From assembly GCA_020205615.1 (NCBI GenBank), contig JAINUW010000633.1:1-64000 (forward strand): a stretch of 64,000 nucleotides of DNA, read 5' to 3'. The notes beneath the pieces were generated by a model, which saw only the letters and a list, made by a program, of their open reading frames with translations, was not told where the DNA came from and searched no databases. The stretch comes from Panax quinquefolius (taxonomy: Eukaryota; Streptophyta; Magnoliopsida; Apiales; Araliaceae). Shown one piece after another: positions 50,903 to 62,000 of the stretch. The first letter of the stretch is position 1; the number at the start of each line of letters is the position of its first letter. A program made the position numbers and the translations under genes.

Positions 50903-52318
50903 GGTGACGCCCCCAAAATAGGTATACATCACCCATTCTAAGTCGCCAAATACATGGTACAAAATACAAATACAAACTTCATTTATTCAACTGTCATGCA
51001 AAATACGACAACACAATAGCTGAGTTCTAACACGAATATTATCTCATAGACAATATCCAAACTTAAATGAAGTCCTCATTACAATTATTATCACACTATT
51101 TCATAGAATAGTGAGGACTACTATAGCACCCATCTTGGACCGTCACTTCATCGTCCGACTAGTCCCCGATATATTCTCATTTCCTGAAGAGAACAATGAA
51201 AGTAAAGAGTGATCTCAACTAGCCCATTAAGAATATTATGACTAAGATAATGCAGAATAAATTATCCTTAGCCTTCAACAGTATAACAACTGATACTGAT
51301 AGAAAATAATAGACAACAAGTTTTAGATCAACAACTGCAGCGGAATAAGCAATATATTAGAAGAGTCATGTAGAGCATGATATTTACTATCTTCTATGAT
51401 TTAAAAGTTTATCATCAATTTTATTGCTGAGACTCAACTCAATGAATAATCCACATTATTAAATTATCCATGCACTACGGGCCAAGGATATTCATTAGTA
51501 TCACATCCATGCATCATTCATGCACTACGAGCCAAGGATATTTATTATTATCACCAGTGGTCATGATCATGCCAAACAACAATTCATCTTTGCACCCTTG
51601 GCCGAAGAGAACCCATTTTCATGATCATACCAACAACTGTCCATCAATGCATTACGAGCCAATGAGGACTTTTACCACATCATTTGTAACATTACAAGTC
51701 ATGATTATACCGAATAATTCCTTGTCGTAATCATACCAATCAACAGTTCATGTATGCACTACGGGCCAAAGATGACTTTTATCACAATATAAGCATGAGG
51801 ATGATGACAATGATATAAGCATAAATCAAACAAAATCAAGGATAAATATTAAAGACTTTAAATTTATCTAGAGTTTAAAAATGTCCAAATTGTCAACATG
51901 ATAACTGCTTTGTGAATTAAAATTCAAGAATAATATTCACGTATCAAAAATAATTTGGATAGAAAAGAATCAATTTTTCATCGTGAATAGTACCTCGGGT
52001 GAATAGTACCCGAGTAAATAGTACCCCGTGAATAGTACTTTGTGAATAGTATCCCATGAATAGTATTTCATGAATAGTGTTGTACGTATGAATAGTACCA
52101 TATGTATGAATAGTGTTGTATGTATGAATAGTACCCATGAATAGTACTCCGACATGAGAAGCTTAAAATTTAACAAGAATATTCAGAAAAATATTATTGT
52201 GAAATGATACTAGATGAAGCGCAAATTTCAAGGATATTCTACTAATTTCAAGGAGTATAGAAGTAATATTTAACAAAATGAGTGTAGAATTTAGAATCTG
52301 AAACGAACTAATATTACT
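50903..52318 (-). repeat. 5' LTR of A2 (3' portion, truncated)
   Basis: The minus-strand end GGGGGCGTCACC is at 50903 (the last base pair of the usual CACA is changed). It includes GCCCATTAAG and TTCTCTTCAG (acceptor block, 51175-51230), tandem hairpin/ATGACC segments, GAATAGTAC-type repeats (51985-52145) and ATTTCAAGGATATTCTAC. It breaks off at 52318 against a copia LTR fragment, so its promoter half is missing. Confidence 0.85.
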
Positions 52319-52672
52319 TAGAGATAGAAAAACTAGGGTTTAGCCAACCACCCATCTTCTTGAATCTTTCTTCTTCCTTGGTCTATCACCTCTAGAGGCC
52401 AAACACTTGGGTGGCTAATGTTGATCAAAGGAAGGAACCAAACCCGGTGGATTCAAGTTGAACGCGAAAAGGATTTGGAGGTGAACTTGTACCTAAGGAA
52501 GCTTAAATCTTTAAGGGTATGATTCTTGTTCTTCATATTTTCGTTTAATTAATAATTATGCATAAAGGGTGATCCGGGTATATGGTTTGTAAAAATTTAA
52601 AACTCTGATTTTCCACATTTCAGCTTAAATTTTGCAATTCAATTGTGTTCATGAATATTAGAAACCTAACAG

Positions 52673-52685
52673 TGGTATCAGAGCC
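52673..52685 (+). promoter_or_regulatory. Primer-binding site of copia C3
   Basis: TGGTATCAGAGCC begins one base after the LTR end and is complementary to the 3' end of plant initiator tRNA-Met. Confidence 0.88.
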
Positions 52686-53089
52686 AAACCTTTGTGTGAG
52701 TTATTAATTGTTTTAATTTAATATGTATATTGATATGTGTTTAGAACAATTTAATTATACATAATTTGTTGTATAAAATTAAAAAAACAAAAAAAAGGAA
52801 AAGCGGTAATAAATTTCCAAAAAAAAAACTGTTGGAAAATCACGATTTTTTTTTGGTTTTACGTTGTCCTTATCCGCGTGGTCCATTTACTTTTCGAAAG
52901 TTGATCCTGAATCATTGATCTTTCTTTACACGGAAGTGAATGAATGATTCAGAATTACTTCAATTAAGATTATATGATATTTACTTAATGTAATCTTGGT
53001 CATTCAAGTTAACAACAGATCCCATGAATTGAGTATATATGATTACTTTGCAAAAGTGGGATTTAAATGGGTGTCACGTGACTCATCTA

Positions 53090-53144
<55 letters not shown>

Positions 53145-53152
53145 GATGGGAT

Positions 53153-53366
53153 CAGTGCATACCCTTATCTTACTCACTCGTGCTCACTCCCTTTAATGAC
53201 GAACGACGACGGCGGTCACATACAATCGTTATTTATACTTTTAGCGACGGACAACATATAACGTCGCATTAAAAAGTATGTACGACGATTGACGACCGAA
53301 TAATTCATGTCCGAATGCTAAAGGGGGGGTGAAAGTAACTAAAGAGTAAGATAAGGGTATGCACTG
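53153..53366. mobile_element. MITE2, 214-bp non-autonomous DNA transposon in a TA repeat
   Basis: Perfect 23-bp terminal inverted repeats start CAGTGCATACCCTTATC at 53153-53175 and end with the inverse complement at 53344-53366. The interior has several CGACG-type words (ACGACGACGGCGG, TAGCGACGGACAACA), unusual in this AT-rich area. TA runs lie about 10-20 bp outside both ends (53093-53140, 53387-53412). It has no coding capacity. The CAGTG ends allow a hAT or CACTA-like origin, but no clear target duplication is visible. Confidence 0.82.
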
Positions 53367-53374
53367 TCCTCGTT

Positions 53375-53415
<41 letters not shown>

Positions 53416-53519
53416 TTCTTAATTATTTTATAATTAAAATAAAATATTTATTTTAATCTTTAAATTGGATTTCATGCTAACTAATTAGAGTTGGAATTGG
53501 ATTCCATGATAACTAATTG

Positions 53520-53920
53520 GAGTTGAAATTGGATTTGATGTTTCCTTAAATAAAGGAGTTTATTTAGATATGAAATAATATTTCATATTATTCAAAATAA
53601 TAGAGTTTATTTGTGAATAGGAAAGAGAATCCTAATTACCTTAAATAAAGGAGTTTAATTAGATATGGAATAAGATTTCATATTATTCAAAATAAAGGAG
53701 TTTATTTGTGAATAGAAAAAGAAACTGCTTTTTCCTTTAATAATGTTTTTTTTACGGAATTGGATTCCATAATTAATTAAAATAAATGAGTTTATTTTGA
53801 TTAAAGAATTTGATTAAAATAAAATAGTTTATTTTATTCAAAATTGGATAAATTAAAATAAAAGGTTTATTTTGATTTAAATTTGGATTAAAATAAAGGA
53901 GTTAATTTTAATTCAAAATT
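53520..53920 (+). repeat. Array of AAATAAA-GAG-TTTATTT short palindromes in the C3 leader
   Basis: This is the counterpart of 17470-17960. Units such as AAATAAAGGAGTTTATTT recur about every 35-45 nt. Confidence 0.75.
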
Positions 53921-54361
53921 AGATTTTATACTAACTAAATTTGCCCATTAAATGATATCAATATATATATTGAATGTTTATCATTTATGAAATGAATGTT
54001 ATTTATTGATGCATATGGTGATGTGTATGATAATAAATGGAATTGATTATGGACTATTGACCAATGTGATTGGATTTAATTTTAGTTGGATGCATGAATG
54101 AATGAGTTTTAATAAATGGGGTTTGCGTAACTCGTCTTCTCTAATTTCTCTTAATATAAATTCTAACTCCCTCCTATGTACTTCTCCTTAATTGCTGATC
54201 AAGTTTTCTAGTTATTTTAAAATAGTTTTGTAATAGGAATAGTTAGAATTATTTTGAAGAATTGGAGATCAATGAGCACTTGAAGACCCGTTTTTAATAG
54301 AGCCTGGATTTAAATGTAATAGTTATATTTATATTTAATTCTTGCACTCTAGGTTTGACCT

Positions 54362-54393
54362 TTTGGTTCACTTGGTGGCTCTAGTGAACCAAA
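54362..54393 (+). other. Conserved 11-bp-arm hairpin in the C3 leader
   Basis: TTTGGTTCACT, a 10-nt loop and AGTGAACCAAA form a perfect stem. It is identical in C2 at 16990-17021, while nearby bases differ. It lies just upstream of the leader segment with which the window starts. Confidence 0.7.
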
Positions 54394-54491
54394 TTAGAAT
54401 AAAGTCCATAATCAATCCGGGTAGAATATAGTATTCTATATGTGCATGCTTATACTATATATATATATATATATATGTATATAGAGAGAAG

Positions 54492-55713
54492 CAGGATCTT
54501 AGGCGGACCTTAGTGACGGACTAGTAACGGACTGGAGAAAAAAAAAACACGCGGGTTGCAATTTTGCGGGTGGGGTGTGAAAAATGGGTTGGGGATATAA
54601 ACAAAAAAACCAAGCAGCAACTCAGAGTATATCACATCTGTCTTTCTCCAACTCTTCTCTCTCTATCAACCCGAACCAGCGAAGTCGTTTTAAATTCGAC
54701 CAAATTGATACCATTTCCGGCGAGTTCTGACTCTCTCTCTCTCTCGGCGAAGGTAAAGCTCCTTAACAGTATTCATTTGATGGAGTAAATTGCCTAGCAT
54801 AAGAAATTTAGGGTTTGCATATGTTTGTTAGACATAAGTTATGCTTCATCAGGCATGGTATATATGTCGCATCACTCATCTCTCACTACTATCACTGGCA
54901 TCATTCAGGAAAGTGTTCACTTGGGTGCAAAAATCATCCTCAAATACTCTAAATTTCAGAACCCAGAAAGTGTTTATTAACTGTGAACAATTTGTGGTTT
55001 GCTTTTTCCCAATGATTGCAATGTATTTTAATTGACCACAACATATCCTTTATATAATTTTTCCAGTATATCTAGGAGGATGGACAGGCGCCTATTTTTG
55101 ATAATGTATTGTTGATTACTCTTAAATTACTAGTATGAGTTTATAGAATGGTTAGTTTTTGAGGTCATTTTATTTCAATGAAAATATAAACGAAACCACT
55201 ACAATATTTTTTATGATTTTAAGTCTATGTTGAGATTGAAATTACCAATTTAGCAAAAAAAAAAGAAGAGAGAAATTACCAATTTAGCTATTGCAATTAT
55301 GTAAGATATCTGGATGGGAAATACTCAACTTTTTCCAAAAAAAGAAAACTTTGATTTATAAATTAGGGCTCTCCAAAAAAGAAAACTTTGTTTTAATTTT
55401 CTTTTTGCTTTTAATTTTGGGCTATCTAGAAAAGTCCATCATTGTGATTTATATCCCTTTTTTTTAAGTTTTCTTTTTGGTTTTATTTTTAAAAGGTTTT
55501 ACCATGATTTCAATGATATAATTTTATGATGTAAATAAGGTATAATTGTTAGTGATTACTGTTTAACATAGAAATCTCTGTATATAAAGAAGATTAGTGT
55601 TTTGCAGACCCAAAACAAGCAATGTCATCAGGAAATATAGTGGAGAGATACAAATTTGATTTAAGGATTCAAAGCAAGTAATGTTATTGTGGGAAATTTG
55701 CAATTTATAAAAT
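54492..55713 (+). repeat. Left arm of the long-inverted-repeat transposon
   Basis: It contains, in order, the terminal motif, TATA box, GRF 5' exon, intron and beginning of the GRF coding exon. It matches 58489-57408 inverted with moderate divergence and small indels. Confidence 0.88.
54596..54601 (+). promoter_or_regulatory. TATA box in the left arm
   Basis: TATAAA in GGGGATATAAACA is followed about 55-60 bp later by a CT-rich leader (TCTTTCTCCAACTCTTCTC). The mirrored box is at 58379-58384 on the minus strand, so both arms carry an inward-facing promoter. Confidence 0.6.
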
Positions 55714-55966
55714 TACCCACCCCAATAAGAATGAAAATGAAGGTCGAGTCTACTATGCCTTCCCCGAATGGAAAATGCTATTTCTTAGGATTTTGCGAGG
55801 CTATAAATGAAAAAAATAATCATCACCAACTTTTGAAACGCAGCTGCCAAATAATTCCATGGTGGATGATCCTAGTATAATTGAAATGAGACTTGAAATT
55901 AAATTATTGAAAAAATTAATTGTTGTAATACTTATTTTTTGTTTGTTTTTTATTATGAAAAACTAG
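54625..55966 (+). pseudogene. GRF-type zinc-finger protein gene (small coiled-coil, membrane-anchored type), broken
   Basis: An untranslated first exon ends CGGCGAAG|GTAAAG at 54752. An 855-bp intron ends TTTTGCAG at 55607. The ATG is at 55622 (MSSGNIVERYKFDLRIQSK). An in-frame TAA at 55679 sits just before the zinc finger CYCGKFAIYK, then EGRVYYAFPEW; the second half of the finger, KCYFLGFCEAINEK, is in another frame. The original frame resumes with VDDPSIIEMRLEIKLLKK (amphipathic) and a hydrophobic helix IVVILIFCLFFIM, ending at TAG 55964. CxCG...GR.YY.FP...C.F is the GRF signature. The finger-helix-membrane order is as in plant At4g04775-like proteins, whose role I do not know. Confidence 0.75.
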
Positions 55967-56640
55967 TTGTCGTAAAGTAAATCGGGGAACGAACCTACTA
56001 GGTTCTCCATTCCATGTACAAACTCTTGGGAAACAAAGCTAGATTATCACTATTTGTTTTGAGTCTATGAAGTCATTACAAATATGGTTTGCATTATTAT
56101 TTTCCTTTCAACAACCACTTTTAGCTACCTCTATGCAAATGAAATGAAAAAAAATCTGCCAGCAGCTTTACTAGTTGCTACCTTGGTACTTATCATTTTT
56201 TTGTAGAAAGACAATAGATACAGTTTGCCCATTTTGTTGCAGGATTTGTGACATGAAGAGGACACTTATCCTGTAGAAAATTTGACATGATTGCTTTATT
56301 TACCTGCACATCACATAAAACATTTTGCCTGTGTTGCTGCACACATTCTCAAAAAGGCACACAATGCACCAGATATACTACACAATAAATACCAGCACAT
56401 GCTGCACCACAAATATTTAAACTTAAACTAACAAACACAATACAATACAACACAACAATAATTGTCTGAAATCATGAATCTCATTGCCAGACAAATTGAT
56501 CACACATATTAAATAACATTCACGTCCTTTATGGAACCCAAATGTATATTTTCATCCCAAAAATACATCCATTCTGTCCTTTTCATTTTATATTGTCGGT
56601 TGATACCAAAAATTCTACATCACCAGTCAACCTAGATCTT
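55967..56640. other. Unassigned central part of the transposon
   Basis: AT-rich, non-coding sequence between the GRF remnant and the minus-strand exon-like pieces. I see no domain, repeat or long frame. It may include 3' untranslated sequence of both. Confidence 0.5.
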
Positions 56641-57060
56641 AAATACCAAAAAGGCAATACAAAAAATATTGTGCCTTATCCTTGGTAGCCCTACCTTCCT
56701 TGACATTTTTCTTTGTCCCACACTCCCACTTTCCTTAGAAGCTTTCTTTGCCCCACCTTCATTAACAATGCATTTCCTTTTCACCTGTAAAATATGCACA
56801 CATTAAACAGCCATTTATATACAAAAACCAAATAATATAAGCAAATTTCTTATAATTTATATCATATTATCTATTATTAACAAACGCAATAAAATTTGAT
56901 TTAAGGGTAAAACATTATAATGTTGATGTAAATCTTAAACTTTCTTTTTATAAACTCAAAAATAACATTAGAACGTTAGTTTCAGGAGCCACCTCTGGCT
57001 CTTCCCCTGTTAAGCCATCCAAGTCTTCTCTATTGGAGTTTGCTACATATAATGGATCCC
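56641..57060 (-). pseudogene. Unidentified minus-strand gene fragment in the transposon
   Basis: On the minus strand, 57055-56970 can be read as DPLYVANSNREDLDGLTGEE then PEVAPETN. After an AT-rich gap, TTTTACAG at about 56790 could be an acceptor before VKRKCIVNEGGAKKASKESG, a basic stretch continuing to about 56660. I do not recognise the protein. It might be a captured host-gene 3' end or the tail of a transposase. Assignment as exons is tentative. Confidence 0.3.
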
Positions 57061-57388
57061 CAAACCAAAACTGAATAAATATGGATGTTTTTGTTTCCTT
57101 GCCTACAATGTCTAATGAGGTGTATACTTTTCATTTGTACTAGCAAAACAAATGTTTAAACATCTTTGTTTTCCCATTTTTTTATTTGTTTAGCAATAGG
57201 TTGTGGACCTTCGATCTTTCTCCTCTACAAACCATGCAAACACTAGACACCCTTAAGCAGTGCTGCAAAAAATTTAACTCAAATCCAATATCCAACAGTT
57301 AAGAATAGTTATTTAACCCAAAGGAATATGCATTGTTAATCTATGTTTAGCTCAAAGAATTTAACTCAAAGGAATATGCATTGTTAAT

Positions 57389-58370
57389 CTATTTTTGAAC
57401 AGAATCACAAATTGCAAATTGCCCACAATGACACTGCTTGCTTTGAATCATAAAATCAAATTTGTAGCTCTCCACCATACTTCCCGATGACATTGCTTGC
57501 TTTTGGGTCTACAAAACCCTAATCTCCTTTATATACAGAGATTTATATGTTAAACATTAATCACTAACAATTATACCTTCTTTACATCATAAAATTGTAT
57601 CATTGCAATCATGCTAAAACCTTTTAAAAATAAAACCAAAAAGAAAACTAAAAAAAGGGGATATAAATCACAATGATAGACTTTTCTAGATAGCCCAAAA
57701 TTAAAATCAAAAAGAAAATTAAAACAGAGTTTTCTTTTTTAAAAGCCCTAATTTATAAATCAAAGTTTTCTTTTTTTGGAAAAAGTTTTCGTTTATATTT
57801 TCATTGAAATAAAATGACCTCAAAAACTAACCATTCTATAAACTCATACTAGTAATTCGAGAGTAATCAACAATACATTATCAAAAATAGGTTCCTGTCC
57901 ATCCTCCTAGATATACTAGAAAAATTATATAAAGGATATGATGTGGTCAACTAAAATACATTGCAATCATTGGGAAAAAGCAAACCACAAATTGTTCACA
58001 GTTAATAAGCACTTTCTGGGTTCTGAAATTTAGAGTATCCGAGGATGATTTTTGCACCCAAGTGAACACTTTCCTAAATGAAGCCACTGATAGTAGTGAA
58101 AGATGAGTGATGCGACATATATACCATGCCTGAGGAAGCATAACTTATGTCTAACAAACATATGCAAACCCTAAATTTCTTATGCTAGGCAATTTACTCC
58201 ATCAAATGAATACTGTTAAGGAGCTTTACCTTCGCCGAGAGAGAGAGAGTCAGAACTCGCTGGAAATGGTGTCAATTTGGTCTGATTTAAAATGACTTCG
58301 CTGGTTCGGGTTGATAGAGAGAGAAGAATTGGAGAGAGACAGATGTGATATACTCTGAGTTGCTGTTTGA
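57389..58370 (-). pseudogene. Inverted partial copy of the GRF gene in the right arm
   Basis: The minus strand has the same TATA box, CT-rich exon, donor near 58228 (GCGAAG|GTAAAG), intron, acceptor-like TTTTGTAG (AG retained; consensus C changed) near 57507, and ATG at 57493. It encodes MSSGSMVESYKFDFMIQSKQ, then CHCGQFAIC, and leaves the gene at the arm boundary, stopping at 57389 after 34 residues. Unlike the left copy there is no stop before the zinc-finger cysteines. Confidence 0.7.
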
Positions 58371-58486
58371 TTTCTTTGTTTATATCCCCAACCCATTTTT
58401 CACACCCCACACGCAAAATTGCAACCCGCGTGTTTTTTTTTCTCTATTCCATTGCTAGTCCGTCACTGAGGTCCGCTTTAAGATCC

Positions 58487-58489
<3 letters not shown>
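57408..58489 (-). repeat. Right arm of the long-inverted-repeat transposon
   Basis: Inverse complement of 54492-55713, about 140 bp shorter through deletions. Confidence 0.88.

Positions 58490-58554
<65 letters not shown>
58490..58554. repeat. (TA)n microsatellite
   Basis: About 32 TA units lie immediately right of the transposon. A shorter TA run (54460-54478) lies on its left side. Confidence 0.95.
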
Positions 58555-58555
<1 letters not shown>

Positions 58556-58557
<2 letters not shown>

Positions 58558-58676
58558 AGACCAGATTGGGTGGTGGTTTTAATAGTAAATTAATCTGAAC
58601 AGTCGGTGGTGGTTTTAATAGTAAATCAATATAGACCGTCGGTGGTGGTTTTAAAAGTAATCAATCTAGACCATCG
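58556..58676 (+). repeat. Minisatellite, about 36-44 bp unit, three copies
   Basis: CGGTGGTGGTTTTAATAGTA followed by AATCAATCTAGACC-type sequence is repeated three times with small changes. It joins directly to the LTR fragment that follows. Confidence 0.8.
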
Positions 58677-59065
58677 GAATAACCTGTCTACGCGGATTAT
58701 GTACCGTATGACATGTGAAAATCCATTTGCAGTTTTGTATGGTATTTCTTTTCATATTCTTAAATCTAAACTTACTATGGTAAGTATTGCTTCTATAATC
58801 CTTGAAATTAGTGAAATATCCTTGAGTTTTACGCTTCATCCATTATCATTTTATTGGAATATTGATCTGAATTTTCTTATTAAATATCAATATTTTCACC
58901 CGGGGTACTATTCATGGGTTACTATTCACTATAATATTATTCACTCGGGTATTCGGGGTACTATTCACGAGTTACTATTCATGGGTTACTATTCACCCAA
59001 TTATTATTCACTCAAATATTATTCACTCGGGTATTTTGGGCACTTTTCATGCCGGGGTACTATTC
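58677..59065 (+). repeat. A'-type chromovirus LTR fragment (+)
   Basis: It matches the interior of LTR A (GTGAAAATCCATTTGCAGTT and onward to CGCTTCATCC), then has a run of ACTATTCAC-type repeats (58895-59065), which mark the A' subfamily in LTRs G, H and 50903-52318. Element E interrupts it at 59066. Confidence 0.75.
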
Positions 59066-62000
59066 TGACACCCCAAAATCTAGGTACTTCATTCCCACAA
59101 GATTTGGTGCTCATTATCCATACATTCATACTATCTAACAAAATAAAATAATATTTAAACCACAATCCTCCCTTTAAGTAGGGTTACATCATTAAATTCA
59201 AAAACATCCCAGGTTGTCTAACCTTTAAACATCATTCGAGTGAGGAAATAAAATTATTACATTACATAATTATTAAAAAGTCTATGACTATCACAATAAA
59301 CAAAATTACAAGTCTGCATTACTTGTACATTTTTCCCTTTCCTTTGCTAGTTGAAGGCTCATCTACCTTCTCAACTTTGGTTCTGAATGTGTATATAAAT
59401 ATGCAAGAGTGAGCAAAACAATTGCTCACTAGATATAACAATGAATCAACAGAAGAATAATAATAATAATTGCCAACCATAGACTCATCAAAATTGAATA
59501 GTACTCTAACGATGATAATCAAAAACTGGAATCCAAAATATGGAATATATCTATCGAGGGTCATAAGACCATGAACTATGTCCACGATTTAAAGTAATCT
59601 TTCAACTCCAACTTTAATCCATAAGACTATAAGGACTCCTCGTACAGGGGGGGGATCTACCCTTCGCATACAATGTATTGTGCACAAACATTTCAACGCT
59701 TAAGCGTAAATTATCCCCCTAATAATAATAGGGTTGTTCATCTCAATTATTTAGAGTACAAGTCCGCGCACAAAGAAAGTTTGGTTTGGATAAGCTTTCA
59801 AGGGTAATTTGAAGTTTAACAAACATCAACTAGAGGACTAGTTGAATCAATAGAGTTTGATAACACAATAGTTGATCAATAATAACATAATATGAAACAA
59901 TGAATAAGTAAAGCGAACTAACTATATTTCAAACTCATGCTTAGAAATAACTACAATGCATAAGTATTGAATGACAATAAACCTTGCTTGAACAATATTA
60001 AGCTAGGACTATGAATTTTTGAATATACATTAAGTAATAGCAAAATGAAAATAAAGCTTACTCAATATGAGAATAACTTTTGTCAAGTAAACAAAATAAA
60101 ATAATTTGACATTTGAATTAGAATTAGATAAAATCTCATTCATAATTCCTGAATGATAATAACAAAACTTGTATAACAACAAACAAGTTAGAATACATCA
60201 ATAAATATTGGAATTCAATGCTTGTATGAATGAAGTTAAAGTATAGCTATCTTGCTTAAATAGTGATTAGGAATACAAAAGTACGCTTAAATGAAAGTTT
60301 AAAATGAGCAACTTGCTTAATGTAAAAAGATAATATTTAGAAAGCTTTCCTCGAGTGTAAGCTATAAAATTAAACTCACGTTCACCTACACATAGGTTTA
60401 GAACCACAATTCCTAATAGATATGCTAACATACCATAACATGTACATTTTTAGCTAAACTTACCATTTTAGCACAAGTCTTTCTTTACCATTAAATTTCA
60501 GAAATTCCAAGTGTTTACTTCACAACACTTGCCTAACATTCATTGTGTATACTAAGTTATCACATAAAGCGTTTGAAATTTACTAATCATTTTTACCACT
60601 TTGAATTCACTAACCACATAACACAATTCTGTTTTAGCCTTGTTGTTACATGTTGGACACATTACCACAACCTTAAGCTAAGCTTACATTGAACGCACCA
60701 AAGTCTCGCAGAATTAGCAGACTTCATTGTTCTGAATGCGGGCATGCGGCGTAGCGCGCTTTTATACTTTAGGTTATTGGTCATTGCCACACAACGCTTG
60801 CCCAAGTCAAGTTATGTATACCATTAAGGCTTATGCACATATTCCAGATTTTTGCGTAACGAGCTACGACACTTTTCTTAAGCCAACTAACTAACTTAAT
60901 TTCACCCACCAAACAAAGTGATAATAACATATAAAAATGGTATAGAATTATCACAAACATATTTGTGAACATATTCCACCAATTAAAACAATTTAACAAC
61001 AATTTAAGCTAGGTTAATTTTCTCAAATTCCATGTTTTTCATATAAAACTCAATTTTTTTGATATTCATCCCAAAATTCAACACTGTGATTTCAATACTT
61101 GGCCAAATCACTTCATTCAAATTACGTTATGCTCGTTTCTTAATGAACTAACATAATCAAGCTTTAATTTACAGTTTAACATAAAAATTAACCATCAAAA
61201 TTGGTACTTACCTAAGCCATATGAAGAATACATATACTGTCAAAATTTTCTACTGTCAAAACGAAATTAGCATACAAATTTCTTGTTTTAAACATAACTC
61301 TAGCATCATAACACATGTATCATCAGAATTTACCAAGTATATATCCACAATTCATAAAATTGATTTTTCACGAAACACAAAAAATTATGTTGTGAATTCA
61401 TATATACATATATACATATATATATATCAAAGTTATGAACATACCTTCAAGTTATCTTAAATAACCTTAAAATAGTTAAAAACAATTTCCCCTAAGTTCA
61501 ATCTCAACTCTTGATGGAAATTTCTCAATTTTCTCTCAAAACTCTCAATCTCTTCTGTAATCTCTAAACTAGCAAATAGAATAGACATAAAATGAAACGC
61601 GTAAAAAGAAAAGCTAATAAACCTTAATACTATTACTAATTTTATTACTATTTCATAACATTAATATATATATATATATATATTATATTTATTATTTTAT
61701 TTATTTTATTTATTTTATTTAAATTCAAAAAAATTAGAAATTCAAAAGCCATAAGGCTTTGTTTGACAAAAACCTTTAAATTTTAAAGAATTAATATATT
61801 AAGCCTTGTTTGGCAAAAAAACTAAATTAAACCCTTTTTAATTTATTTTAATAAACATTTTAGTTTATAATTTATAATCACATATTATTTATTTGGATTT
61901 CCATATCCAACATTAGCCCATTAAATTAATCACATACTATATTTTAATTAAATATACCATTTTAGCAAATATCACAAAATTATAATTTTCATTATAACTT

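Larger units (their letters stand above)
52319..54480 (+). mobile_element. Copia copy C3: truncated 5' LTR, primer site and leader only
   Basis: 52319-52671 is the last 353 bp of the copia LTR (GAGATAGAAAAACTAGGG to AACCTAACA). The best-preserved primer site follows, then leader matching C2 18000-16930 (inverted) and C1 from position 1. MITE2 is inserted at 53153. The copy ends in a TA repeat at about 54476, next to the long-inverted-repeat transposon. No gag or pol follows. Confidence 0.85.
54492..58489. mobile_element. Long-inverted-repeat DNA transposon (4.0 kb) carrying a GRF zinc-finger gene
   Basis: The left arm 54492-55713 and right arm 57408-58489 are inverted copies. The ends CAGGATCTTA and TAAGATCCCTG face outward; then GCGGACC, GTGACGGACTAG and CACGCGGGTTGCAATTTTGC occur inverted at both ends, and similarity continues for about 1.1-1.2 kb. 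The 1.7-kb middle is single-copy. TA repeats flank both sides and hide a target duplication. Arms of this length suggest a Mutator-like (Pack-MULE-type) element; the CAGGG-like end would also allow hAT. No transposase was recognised. Confidence 0.85.

Noticed and set aside
53093..53412. A Stowaway/Tc1-mariner assignment for MITE2 from its TA flanks.
   Set aside because: The CAGTGCATACCC ends do not match Stowaway CTCCCTCC ends, and the flanking TA repeat gives no unique target duplication.
58606..59151. A 181-codon frame.
   Set aside because: It crosses a minisatellite, an LTR fragment with ACTATTCAC repeats and the end of element E, so it is a chance frame across three unrelated sequences.
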